Below, piece after piece: positions 1 to 8,559 of a DNA stretch of 64,000 bases. The number at the start of each line of letters is the position of its first letter. The first letter of the stretch is position 1. Source of the stretch: Selenomonas ruminantium subsp. lactilytica TAM6421 (GTDB taxonomy: Bacteria; Bacillota; Negativicutes; Selenomonadales; Selenomonadaceae); assembly GCF_000284095.1 (NCBI RefSeq), contig NC_017068.1, positions 1,984,001-2,048,000 on the forward strand, read 5' to 3'. Made by a program: the position numbers and the translations under genes. Below the pieces are notes generated by a model. It saw only the letters and a program-made list of their open reading frames with translations, made no database searches and had not been told where the DNA came from.

Positions 1-487
1 CGTATATGCTTTTGTCATTGACAAGACTTTTTCCAAGCGCCTGGACAGCAGCCTGGGTTACTATCGCTACAAATCAGCGGCCTATAATCGTAAGCCCCTG
101 CACATCGGCGCTGCCACGCTCAATTACAAATTAGTACGCAATCTTAATCTGCAGGGCATCTATGCCTTTGGCAGCCAGCATGGAGCCAATAGCCATGACA
201 AAGGTTATATGGTCGATCTCATGTTCCATGGCAATCCCTGGATTCCCAATGACCGTGCCCATTATTTTGGTGCCTATATCGGCTATCATTATCTGGCTCC
301 GGATACGTACATCAAATGCGGTTATGGCGATGATATCGAAAAAGGACAGAAAGGACTGGCCCTCGGCATGTTCTACAATTTCACAGCAAATATGCAACTG
401 GCAGTAAAATACGGCCGTGGTCATTCCCTGACCAATCATAATCTTTTCCGAGAAAAATTCTATAGCTGCTTCTCCGTCTTCTTCTAA
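1..487 (+). CDS. C-terminal end of an SLH-type outer-membrane porin (partial)
   Basis: The reading frame is open from base 2, so the gene begins before the window; about 161 residues are visible. The sequence shows alternating short hydrophobic strands and ends in Phe, the usual outer-membrane beta-barrel C-terminus. It is clearly paralogous to the next gene: both carry LGYYRYKSAAY, a YLAPD segment, a GQKG turn and a YNF strand near the end. By comparison with that full-length copy, the missing part should hold a signal peptide, one SLH domain and a coiled coil. The role inferred is a general or oligosaccharide porin of a diderm Firmicute. The gap to the next gene is 54 bp with no clear terminator, so the two may be cotranscribed. 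Confidence 0.85.
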   Translation, partial: VYAFVIDKTFSKRLDSSLGYYRYKSAAYNRKPLHIGAATLNYKLVRNLNLQGIYAFGSQHGANSHDKGYMVDLMFHGNPWIPNDRAHYFGAYIGYHYLAPDTYIKCGYGDDIEKGQKGLALGMFYNFTANMQLAVKYGRGHSLTNHNLFREKFYSCFSVFF

Positions 488-541
488 AAAATCTGCCCCC
501 AACCTTCCCCAAGACTGTCATGATACAAGGAGGAAAACAAT

Positions 542-2152
542 ATGAAAAACAAACAACTAGCGCTTGCCGTCTGTGCTCTGCTGCTCTCTGCTGCACCTGT
601 CACCCAGGCTGCTGAAAACCCACTCTTCCAGGATGTCCCCCCCAACCACTGGGCTTATGAAGCCGTGACTAGTTTGGCAAAAGATGGGATTATCACCGGC
701 TATAGCGATGGCAGTTTCCAGGGAGAAAAACTGATCACACGCTATGAAATGGCACAAATTGTAGCCAATGCCCGCACACATATGGACAAGGCTTCCCCTG
801 ATGACAAACAGCTGATTGAAGAACTGTCCGATGAGTTCCACAATGATCTTGATGCTTTAGGGGTGCGCGTGCAGAAGCTGGAACGGAAAGTGGACAACGT
901 CCGCCTCACTGGCTCCTTTGCCCAGAAGTACAACAAAGCACATCATCAGGGCATGGAGAATACCAAAGGCAACACTACATCTTACAAGTGGGAGAAGGAA
1001 TTGGATTTGCACCTGGATGCGGATGTCCCCAAAACCAATATCACCTTCCACAGTAATTTCAAGACCACCTTCCGCGCCGATAACAGCAGCGGCTTCAACA
1101 GCGAAGAAGAATCCAAAGATACCTGGAACGGTGGCAACGAGCGCCGGAACACCATGCGGCCGGAAACCTATTATGTTGAAGGCCCACTTGACAAAACCGG
1201 CATTCAGGCCTGTTTTGGAGCTTTCATCCCCGATGCTCAGTCCGGCTTTGTCAATCATGCGGCCATGAAAGGTCTGAGCTTTTCCCACGAGAGCAAAAAA
1301 TACAAGCTCACCCTCTTCGGCGGTCGTCTGGATGTAAAAGATACGGATATGGATGCCACCGAAGGCACCTATACCCACAACCTGACCAATGCAGACATAG
1401 ACTGGGATGGTCCGAAGGAACTTGTCTCACAGACAGCCGATAAATATGTCCAGAAAGTCTACTATAAAAAAGATGCTTATACATCCACTGACAATACTGC
1501 TGCGGCCAACGATTTTGCCCGGCATTCTGCGGTAAAAAAAACCGGCAGTGACCAACCCTATGTGCTTCAGACTGCGACCAGTACAAACAGTGACTGGAAT
1601 TATGATTGGGACAATGCCATCATCGAAGCACAAAATACCGTAGACAAAACCTACTATGCTACCCGGCATAAATCCCTTTACGGTGGCACTTACAGCCGTC
1701 AGCTCACCCCTGCCCTCAATGCTTCCCTAGGCTATTATCGCTACAAATCTGCCGCATATGACAACAGTGCCCTGAATATCGGTGCCCTGACCGCCGATAT
1801 CCGTCTTTCCCCTAAAATGAATCTCCACAGTACCTATGCACACGGCAGTCAGAAAGGCCACAACGATGCCTGGACGGCAGAATTGCAATTCAACGGTGCA
1901 CCAGATATGGACAGCAGAGACAAGCATCGCTTTGGTTATTATCTGGCCTACCGCTACCTTGCCCCTGATGCCCTGATCCGTACCATCTATGAAGACGGTG
2001 CAGATGAAGGCCAGAAAGGCTGGGAAGCAGGCATTTACTACAACTTTGCTCCGCATCTCCAGTACCAGTTGAAATACTTCAACGGAAAATCCATCACCAG
2101 AACAGGGCAGGATCGTGATAAACTCTTCAGCAGCCTTACCTTTGATTTTTAA
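542..2152 (+). CDS. SLH-domain outer-membrane porin (OmpM-like)
   Basis: The protein has 536 residues. Residues 1-23 form a signal peptide with probable cleavage after VTQA. Residues 25-80 form one SLH domain (FQDVPPNHWAYEAV, then GIITGYSDGSF and TRYEMA). A coiled coil follows at about 90-125 (LDALGVRVQKLERKVDNVRL), then a long beta-rich barrel ending in FDF with C-terminal Phe. In Negativicutes such proteins tether the outer membrane: SLH binds polyamine-modified peptidoglycan and the barrel forms a pore. A strong site (AAGGAGGAAAACAAT) precedes the ATG. It is the second of at least two tandem paralogues, and two secreted esterases follow 20 bp downstream. The substrate is unknown; acetylated plant oligosaccharides are a guess from the neighbours. 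Confidence 0.92.
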   Translation: MKNKQLALAVCALLLSAAPVTQAAENPLFQDVPPNHWAYEAVTSLAKDGIITGYSDGSFQGEKLITRYEMAQIVANARTHMDKASPDDKQLIEELSDEFHNDLDALGVRVQKLERKVDNVRLTGSFAQKYNKAHHQGMENTKGNTTSYKWEKELDLHLDADVPKTNITFHSNFKTTFRADNSSGFNSEEESKDTWNGGNERRNTMRPETYYVEGPLDKTGIQACFGAFIPDAQSGFVNHAAMKGLSFSHESKKYKLTLFGGRLDVKDTDMDATEGTYTHNLTNADIDWDGPKELVSQTADKYVQKVYYKKDAYTSTDNTAAANDFARHSAVKKTGSDQPYVLQTATSTNSDWNYDWDNAIIEAQNTVDKTYYATRHKSLYGGTYSRQLTPALNASLGYYRYKSAAYDNSALNIGALTADIRLSPKMNLHSTYAHGSQKGHNDAWTAELQFNGAPDMDSRDKHRFGYYLAYRYLAPDALIRTIYEDGADEGQKGWEAGIYYNFAPHLQYQLKYFNGKSITRTGQDRDKLFSSLTFDF

Positions 2153-2172
2153 AAGCGAAAGGAAGTAATCTC

Positions 2173-3318
2173 ATGTATTTCAAACGTTTTGCCACATTGG
2201 CAGCAGCTATGTGTCTATGGCAGAGCTCTTGCCTGGCTGGAGCCATCGCCCCAACGCCACTGATCAGCCGGGACATTCCGGCCTATACCTCTGCGGAGCC
2301 AGCAAAAACTATCCACGACAGCAATTACCGCACGATATGGCGTGGGGAAGCCCCCGGCTATGTGGCATTCGATCTGAGCAGTCTGCCAGCGGCCCGACGC
2401 CAACAGCTGGCTTTGGTCTGGTACAGCGACAGTTATGACTATGATCCCACCATCAAGAACCGCCCTTCCTATGGCCTGCTGAAAAACTATACCATCGAAA
2501 TAAATAAAGCCCCCGGCGGCAAACTTCCTACCAAGGGCTGGCAAAAACTCGTAGAAGTGAACGACAACCCCCATCACTCAAGGCAACACATACTAAATAC
2601 CATCGATGCTAACTGGATTCGCCTGCATTTTGACCGCGTGGACAATGCAGGCGGAAAAAACGCCAGCATCAATGTCGATATTCACGATGTCAGCGGCGGG
2701 CTTGCCGACGACTGGATTATCTATGGTGATTCCATAACCGCTGGCTGGGGCAACTATTCCAGCAGTCCCTATGGTCCTGCCGGCCAGCTGGTCAATGCCG
2801 CCAATCCCATGTACTATCCCATCCTGGAATGCGGCGGCACAGGCAGCATCACCTCCCAGGATGGCCGGGAAAAGATCCAGGATTGGCTGAAGGTCTTCCC
2901 CGGTCACTATGTAGGGCTGGCTTTTGGCACCAATGATGCCTGGGGACACAGCAATAATATGGAGCAGTTCGCCGACAATATGAATGAAATCGTCAAAACC
3001 ATCACCGCAGCAGGCAAAGTTCCTGTCATCGCGAAGATTCCCTGGTCCAGCGAAAAAGCGGTAGCAGATAATGCGCCCGCCTACAACGCCAAGATTGATG
3101 AACTCTATGCCAAAAATCATGCGGTCATCCCAGGCCCGGATTTTTGGAACATCTTTAAGGATAAGCGGGAACTTCTGAGTCCGGACGGCGTGCACCCCAG
3201 CCCTAAAGGCTATGGCATCATGCGCGCCGCATGGGCAAAAACCATGCTGGAACAACCCCGTGAAGGCTGGAGTCAGGAACTCACCCCGGAACTGGCAAAG
3301 GAGGCCGCTAAAAAATGA
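2173..3318 (+). CDS. secreted SGNH/GDSL esterase with N-terminal discoidin-like domain
   Basis: The protein has 381 residues and a signal peptide (about 1-23, ending CLAGA). Residues about 35-175 look like a galactose-binding/discoidin-type beta-sandwich (NYRTIWRG, YVAFDLSSLPAARR, SRQHILN). Residues about 180-365 form an SGNH hydrolase: block I IYGDSITAGWG with the nucleophile Ser, block III GTNDAW with Asn, and block V DGVHPSPKG with the Asp-His pair. The family removes acyl, often acetyl, groups from polysaccharides. The signal peptide places it in the periplasm or outside. The stop overlaps the start of the next esterase gene (ATGA), so the two are translationally coupled. Substrate is inferred only; arylesterase or sialate esterase activity is also possible. 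Confidence 0.82.
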   Translation: MYFKRFATLAAAMCLWQSSCLAGAIAPTPLISRDIPAYTSAEPAKTIHDSNYRTIWRGEAPGYVAFDLSSLPAARRQQLALVWYSDSYDYDPTIKNRPSYGLLKNYTIEINKAPGGKLPTKGWQKLVEVNDNPHHSRQHILNTIDANWIRLHFDRVDNAGGKNASINVDIHDVSGGLADDWIIYGDSITAGWGNYSSSPYGPAGQLVNAANPMYYPILECGGTGSITSQDGREKIQDWLKVFPGHYVGLAFGTNDAWGHSNNMEQFADNMNEIVKTITAAGKVPVIAKIPWSSEKAVADNAPAYNAKIDELYAKNHAVIPGPDFWNIFKDKRELLSPDGVHPSPKGYGIMRAAWAKTMLEQPREGWSQELTPELAKEAAKK

Positions 3319-4400
3319 GAAAAAAAGCATTGTTGGCTATGCTTCTGGCATTAGGAACAGGCACCAGTCCCGGTAATGCGGCCAGCATTAACGCCGATTC
3401 CCCACAGATCCAATACTTTGGACGCTGGGAAAGCACTTCTGGTCTCCGCCGCTGCGCTCAGGGAGCTACCTATATCAAAGCCAATTTCACCGGCACCAGC
3501 CTATCTGCCGACCTCAATGGCCCCGGTGACTGGTGGCGTGTCAGTATCGATGGCCAGCCCTTCCGTCGTTTCCGCCCCCAAGGCAAAAACACAAAACTGG
3601 CGGAAAATCTGCCAGACGGCAACCATAAAGTACTGTTGGTTCGTTCCACTGAAGGCTATATGGGAATCAGCGAATTCCGCGGTTTCATCATCGACGACCA
3701 TGCCCAGATGCTTCCCCCGGACCCCTTGAAAAAACGTCGGCTGGAATTCGTAGGGGACTCCATCACCGCCGGTGCCAAAAACGATGGGCCGGCCAATGCC
3801 CCTTATAATGATATCGAGGATAATGATATGGCCTATGGCCCTCAACTGGCTCGGATGCTCGATGCCGATTACAGCGTATTGGCAAAATCCGGTGAAGGCA
3901 TTATCCACAACTGGGCCGAAAGTTGGCCTGGAAAGGAGGTGCATACTGCCGATCGCTATGGCTGGGTTCTCTACAGCGACAAAAAATCCCCTGACCATAA
4001 ACAATGGGACCCCCAAAATTTCCCCGTAGATGGTATCATCATCGCCATGGGCACAAATGATTTCAGCGATAGCGAGCGCAAGCCCACGAAAGAAGAATTC
4101 ACCCTAGGATATAAAAACCTGATTCGGACTGTACGTGCCCTAAATCCCCATACCCCCATCATCTGCACAGAACCTGTCCCCAGCTGGGTTCCTCCCCATG
4201 TACGCAGCTGGATCAAGGAAACCATTACTTCTCTACATCAGCAAGGTGAGCAAAACCTTCACTTCATCCCCCTGAATGAAGGTGCCCCCTTGCTCGATGC
4301 CACTGACTACGCCGGCGATAACACCCATCCCCTGAAAACCGGCGCAAAAAAAATAGCCCTTTATCTCAAAGATAAAGTAGCCAGTATATTAGGTTGGTAA
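3315..4400 (+). CDS. secreted SGNH esterase, carbohydrate esterase family 2-like
   Basis: The protein has 361 residues with a short signal peptide (residues 1-22). An N-terminal jelly-roll of about 110 residues (YFGRWE, YIKANFTGTSLSADLNGPGDWW) precedes an SGNH domain with FVGDSITAG, GTNDFS and a C-terminal DNTHPLKTG holding the Asp-His pair. That order, jelly-roll then SGNH, is the architecture of CE2 acetyl esterases that deacetylate xylan and glucomannan. The ATG lies inside the stop of the preceding gene (ATGA overlap). Two different SGNH enzymes directly behind a porin suggest handling of acetylated oligosaccharides at the outer membrane. The esterase class is well supported; the CE2 assignment is from domain order, without a search. 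Confidence 0.8.
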   Translation: MRKKALLAMLLALGTGTSPGNAASINADSPQIQYFGRWESTSGLRRCAQGATYIKANFTGTSLSADLNGPGDWWRVSIDGQPFRRFRPQGKNTKLAENLPDGNHKVLLVRSTEGYMGISEFRGFIIDDHAQMLPPDPLKKRRLEFVGDSITAGAKNDGPANAPYNDIEDNDMAYGPQLARMLDADYSVLAKSGEGIIHNWAESWPGKEVHTADRYGWVLYSDKKSPDHKQWDPQNFPVDGIIIAMGTNDFSDSERKPTKEEFTLGYKNLIRTVRALNPHTPIICTEPVPSWVPPHVRSWIKETITSLHQQGEQNLHFIPLNEGAPLLDATDYAGDNTHPLKTGAKKIALYLKDKVASILGW

Positions 4401-4440
4401 AAAAATTCCCTAAGCCCTGAAAATGGCTTAGGGAATTTTT
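4401..4440. terminator. bidirectional intrinsic terminator
   Basis: A perfect 16-bp inverted repeat (AAAAATTCCCTAAGCC and its complement) around an 8-nt loop lies between the convergent ends of the esterase operon and gdhA. The arms carry A and T runs at both ends, so it can stop transcription from either side. Confidence 0.92.
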
Positions 4441-4445
4441 ATTAT

Positions 4446-5795
4446 TTAGACCAGACCATGCGCCAGCATGACATTGGCTACCTTGATAAAGGCAGTGATG
4501 TTAGCACCGGCTACGAGGTCATCAGGATCTGCATATTTTTCGGCATTGGCCTTGGAGTTCTTGTAGATATTGGCCATGATATCCTGCAGTTTGCCATCAA
4601 CTTCTTCGAACGTCCACTGCAGGCGTTCGGAGTTCTGGGCCATTTCGAGGGCCGATACGGATACACCGCCCGCGTTGGCTGCCTTGCCCGGGGCAAAGAG
4701 CACCTTGTTCTGCTGGAAGTATGCGATAGCTTCAAGCGTAGACGGCATGTTGGCGCCTTCGCCCACGGCGATTACGCCGTTAGCAACGAGAGCCTTAGCA
4801 CTTTCGAGGTCAATCTCTCCCTGGGTTGCACAGGGCAGAGCCACGTCGCATTTGACCGTCCAGACGCCCTTGCAGCCTTCGTGGTATTCTGCCTGCGGAT
4901 GCGTTTCCACATATTCCTTGATGCGGCCGCGGCGAACCTGTTTGATTTCCTTGACGGCAGCGAGGTCGATGCCGTTGGGATCATAGACATAACCGTTGGA
5001 GTCAGAGCAAGTCACGACTTTCGCACCGAAGGCCTGTGCCTTTTCAATCGCATAGGTAGCCACGTTGCCGGAACCGGATACGACCACCGTCTTATCCTTG
5101 AGACTGATATCCTTGGCATCGAGCATGTTCTTGACGAAATATAAGAGGCCATAGCCGGTAGCTTCGGTACGGGCAAGGCTGCCCCAATAGTCCACACGCT
5201 TGCCGGTCAGGACGCCGGCATCATAGCTGTCGCGGATGCGCTTATACTGGCCATAGAGATAACCGACTTCACGGCCGCCCACGCCGATATCACCGGCCGG
5301 AACGTCCACATCCGGGCCGATATGGCGATAGAGCTCGGTCATAAAGCTCTGGCAGAAATGCATGACTTCGTTATCGGATTTCCCATGCGGATCGAAATCG
5401 GAACCCCCCTTGGCGCCGCCGATGGGCAGACCGGACAGGGCATTCTTGAACACCTGCTCGAAGGCCAGGAACTTCAGGATATCAAGATTTACACTGGGAT
5501 GGAAGCGCAGGCCGCCTTTGTACGGGCCAATGGCGCTGCTCATCTGTACGCGGAAACCGCGGTTCACATGAACTTCACCCTTGTCATCCTGCCAGGGAAC
5601 ACGGAAGGTGATCACCCGCTCCGGCTCGATGATGCGTTCCAGAATCTTTTGTTCCTTAAACTCGGGATGTGCTTCCAATACTGGAATAACGCTCTCCAAC
5701 ACCTTGGATACCGTATTCTTGAACTGCGGCTGGTCCGGATCGCGTTTTGCAATCAGGTCTAACGTATCTTGTACATACTGTTTCATGTCTGCCAA
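4446..5795 (-). CDS. gdhA: NADP-specific glutamate dehydrogenase
   Basis: It catalyses reductive amination of 2-oxoglutarate by NADPH, the main ammonia-assimilating route in many rumen and gut anaerobes. With the chosen start it has 449 residues, matching the hexameric bacterial GdhA size of about 447. Visible motifs are the substrate-binding KGGLRFHPSVN, the PIGGAKGGSDFDP lysine region, the GDIGVGGREVGYL turn and the Rossmann VVSGSGNVATYA. The open frame extends upstream, but the TTG at 5795 sits 8 nt after AGGAG and is preferred; an ATG three codons later is 17 nt away. The gene is monocistronic, with its own promoter and a shared bidirectional terminator. Confidence 0.95.
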   Translation of the reverse strand: MADMKQYVQDTLDLIAKRDPDQPQFKNTVSKVLESVIPVLEAHPEFKEQKILERIIEPERVITFRVPWQDDKGEVHVNRGFRVQMSSAIGPYKGGLRFHPSVNLDILKFLAFEQVFKNALSGLPIGGAKGGSDFDPHGKSDNEVMHFCQSFMTELYRHIGPDVDVPAGDIGVGGREVGYLYGQYKRIRDSYDAGVLTGKRVDYWGSLARTEATGYGLLYFVKNMLDAKDISLKDKTVVVSGSGNVATYAIEKAQAFGAKVVTCSDSNGYVYDPNGIDLAAVKEIKQVRRGRIKEYVETHPQAEYHEGCKGVWTVKCDVALPCATQGEIDLESAKALVANGVIAVGEGANMPSTLEAIAYFQQNKVLFAPGKAANAGGVSVSALEMAQNSERLQWTFEEVDGKLQDIMANIYKNSKANAEKYADPDDLVAGANITAFIKVANVMLAHGLV

Positions 5796-5847
5796 AGTAA
5801 TCGCTCCTTTGTCTATAAAACTTATACAATTCTGTCTACCGTAAATC

Positions 5848-5876
5848 ATTATACTACATTCTTGCCTGAATGTACA
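5848..5876 (-). promoter_or_regulatory. gdhA promoter with an operator-like dyad in the spacer
   Basis: On the minus strand, TGTACA (5871-5876) and TATAAT (5848-5853) are separated by 17 bp. Between them lies the inverted repeat ACATTC-N6-GAATGT (5856-5873), which would be covered by RNA polymerase. This is the geometry of a repressor operator. The regulator is unknown. Confidence 0.7.
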
Positions 5877-5900
5877 CAATTTTATCATAAAGGTGAAAAC

Positions 5901-5927
5901 ATCTGTAAATTACAACATATCTGTAAA
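5901..5927 (-). promoter_or_regulatory. tandem 9-bp repeat upstream of the gdhA promoter
   Basis: ATCTGTAAA occurs at 5901-5909 and again at 5919-5927 in the same orientation with an 18-bp period. The pair is 25-50 bp upstream of the gdhA -35 element, where an activator would bind. It also lies just past the stop codon of the helicase gene. Confidence 0.45.
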
Positions 5928-5934
5928 GATGTCC

Positions 5935-8559
5935 TTACGCATTCTGCACATACTTCCGTGGCAAGATCTGCAGGAATCTGCTGATATGGCGCCAATGGCC
6001 ATAGAGGGACTGGGACCAGGACAGGAACAGCTGCTTCTTCGCCCGCGTCAGCCCCACATAAAACAGCCGTGCTTCTTCCTCGAGCCGCTTGCTTTTCTCC
6101 GCCTGCATGCTCGGGAAGGTCCCCTCCTGCAAACCTGCCAGGAACACATAGTCAAACTCCGAACCCTTGGCCTGATGGATGGTGATAATGGGAATCTGCG
6201 GCTTTTTCGTCAGGGTATCGAGTTCCGTATTGGACAGTGTCGTATAGCGCAGGAAGCGCTCGATGGCATCCAGCGGACGGATGGCCTCATCATCGAGGTC
6301 ACGTGCCTGCCGGAACAAATCCCGCAGATGTTCCACGCGCTGCGGCTCCTTATGAGCCTCGTAATAATCCTTCATGCCAAAGTCCAGCACGATCTTCCCC
6401 AAGAGCTGCCAAGGCCGCAGACGGCTTGCCTGATGGCGGACCTCAGTCAGTTTTTCCGCCCATTCGGTAAACAGATCCTGATATTTGCTCATGATTTCCC
6501 GACGTTCTGCTGCATGCGGCCGCAAATCCCGTTCCACGGCATAGAGCAGGATTTCCGCCGTCGCCATGATATCATCAAAGGCATCATGAGAAGACGGGTG
6601 GCTGACCTGACAGTATTTGCCCAAAAATTCCAACTTGTGGTTGGGCAGGTTCGGATAGAAGCGCCGGAAGATATCGAGCGTATCATAGAACTGCGGATAA
6701 TCCAGCTGCGGCATATCGAGCCGCGACAGTTCGCTGCCCAGGATTCGCAGGTCATAGGTGACATTATGCCCTACGAGCACGGCCCCGCGGGCAAAGTCGC
6801 AGAAATCCTGCAAGACCTTTTTGGGATCTTCCCCTTCGGCCGCCAATTGCGCATCGGAAAACCCATGAACCTTGAACGAATCTCCCACTTTGGTCAGAGG
6901 CTTCAACAGGCGCACGAATTTTTCCTTCACCGAGCCATCCTTGCCCAGTCGGATGCCCGCAATCTGCACGATTTCATCCCGCGTCGTGTCCACCCCCGTG
7001 GACTCCACATCGAAGACAATCACATTTTCTGCTTCAATAGCCTGTAAAAGTCCCGCATAGGGATCGCCGGCCTGCCGCGCTTCAGCCTCCACAAAATCCG
7101 TGAGCCGGATACCCGCACTGCGGATTTCATCACTGGACAGCTTCTTGATGGTCGCCGGGCCAATGCCCTTGGCAAAACGGTTCAGCACCCGCACGAGACT
7201 GGCCACATCGTGCTTGTTGACCGCCAGTTTCAACACCGCCAGCGCATCCTTGACCTCCTGCCGCCGGAAGAACTTCTGCTCGTCAATCAGCATGAAAGGC
7301 AAACGCTCGTTATCGGGCAGGAACCGCCCCAAAGCGCGGAAATGTGCCGACAGTTCCTTGTTATAGCGATTGCTGCGCGTCAGGATGCACACCCGGGAAT
7401 AATTTTCCACGGGCAGCTGCTGTATCGTGTAGTAAATCCATTGCGCCTCCTCGCTGAAATCTGCCGCCCCCTTGAGCACGATGGGCTGGCCGTAGTCATG
7501 ACTTACTGCCTGTAAGCCGTCCGGATACAGCAGATTCACCCGCTCCGGGAAATAGTTCCGCAGCCAGTCAAACGAGGCATTCAGCAACACCTGCGTGGCC
7601 CGGTAGTTTTCGTGCAGCACAATGCGGCGGGGCTGATAGTCCTGCTGGAACCTGCGCAGTACAACCTCCGGATGAGAGCCTCGCCACTCATAGATGGTCT
7701 GAAAATAATCCCCGCATAGAAGCAGGCGGCTTGTGCCGAAAATCTGGGAAATGATGCGGTACTCAAGCAAGCTCGTGTCCTGCACCTCATCGATATTGAT
7801 ATAGACAAAGCGCCGCGCCCATTTTGCCGCCACCTCATCCTGCCGGAACAGTTCATCCACCTGCACCAAAAGATCCGTAAAATCCAGCCCATGCAGCTCA
7901 TGGAGTCGCTCATCATAAAGGGCGGTCTTCTCCGCCCCCCAAATTTGCCACCCTTCGTAAAGCCGCTGATGGAAGTGATAGGAATCATCAATGGCCAGAT
8001 TCTTCACGCTTTGCGCATCCTCTTTAACCAGCTTGCGCAAAGTTTCCTCATAATCCTGCTGCAGATTGCCGCTGGCAATGGCGTACTCAGCCTTTTTCTC
8101 CTTGAGCTGGTTCACGAGATTCTGCACCGCTCGCAGGGGCCATTCCTCATCCACGATTTCCTTCAATAGCCCTTGGCAGTCTGACTCGTCAAATATCGTA
8201 AAATCCGTAAAGAGATCCGCATGCCGCTTGGCCTCGGCCTTGATGACCTCATAGCAGAAGCCATGGAAGGTCTTGACCATCACCCGCCGGCCATTTTCCC
8301 CGGCCCGGACCTCCACCCGCTCCCGCATTTCCCGGCAGGCCTTGTTGGTAAAGGTCAGACAGAGGATTTCCTCGGGCATGGCCCTGTTTTCTTCAATGAT
8401 ATGTGCAATGCGACAGGCCAGGGTATTGGTCTTGCCCGTCCCAGCCGGTGCCAGCAGGAGAATATTCTTCTCCAGTTCCTCTACGGCTGCTTTTTGTTCC
8501 TTGTTCAATTCCTGTAATTCCATAGTTCCTGTGTCACCTTGGTTCATTGGTTCATTCAT
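5935..8559 (-). CDS. UvrD/PcrA-type helicase with an internal DnaQ-type 3'-5' exonuclease domain
   Basis: The protein has 874 residues. Superfamily 1 helicase motifs are seen in order: motif I APAGTGKT (about 37-44), Ia CLTFTNKA, II NIDEVQDTS (about 253-261), IV region ENYRATQVLL, V ITIHQAKGSEFD (about 790) and VI YVGLTRAKKQLFL (about 835). Between the helicase halves, residues about 510-670 form a complete DEDDh exonuclease: Exo I FDVESTG, Exo II GHNVTYDLRIL and Exo III HDAFDDIMAT. The acidic and His residues are intact, so both activities may work. A repair or replication-fork role is inferred. The start ATG overlaps the upstream stop (ATGA); a second in-frame ATG 12 codons in is possible. 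Confidence 0.88.
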   Translation of the reverse strand: MNEPMNQGDTGTMELQELNKEQKAAVEELEKNILLLAPAGTGKTNTLACRIAHIIEENRAMPEEILCLTFTNKACREMRERVEVRAGENGRRVMVKTFHGFCYEVIKAEAKRHADLFTDFTIFDESDCQGLLKEIVDEEWPLRAVQNLVNQLKEKKAEYAIASGNLQQDYEETLRKLVKEDAQSVKNLAIDDSYHFHQRLYEGWQIWGAEKTALYDERLHELHGLDFTDLLVQVDELFRQDEVAAKWARRFVYINIDEVQDTSLLEYRIISQIFGTSRLLLCGDYFQTIYEWRGSHPEVVLRRFQQDYQPRRIVLHENYRATQVLLNASFDWLRNYFPERVNLLYPDGLQAVSHDYGQPIVLKGAADFSEEAQWIYYTIQQLPVENYSRVCILTRSNRYNKELSAHFRALGRFLPDNERLPFMLIDEQKFFRRQEVKDALAVLKLAVNKHDVASLVRVLNRFAKGIGPATIKKLSSDEIRSAGIRLTDFVEAEARQAGDPYAGLLQAIEAENVIVFDVESTGVDTTRDEIVQIAGIRLGKDGSVKEKFVRLLKPLTKVGDSFKVHGFSDAQLAAEGEDPKKVLQDFCDFARGAVLVGHNVTYDLRILGSELSRLDMPQLDYPQFYDTLDIFRRFYPNLPNHKLEFLGKYCQVSHPSSHDAFDDIMATAEILLYAVERDLRPHAAERREIMSKYQDLFTEWAEKLTEVRHQASRLRPWQLLGKIVLDFGMKDYYEAHKEPQRVEHLRDLFRQARDLDDEAIRPLDAIERFLRYTTLSNTELDTLTKKPQIPIITIHQAKGSEFDYVFLAGLQEGTFPSMQAEKSKRLEEEARLFYVGLTRAKKQLFLSWSQSLYGHWRHISRFLQILPRKYVQNA

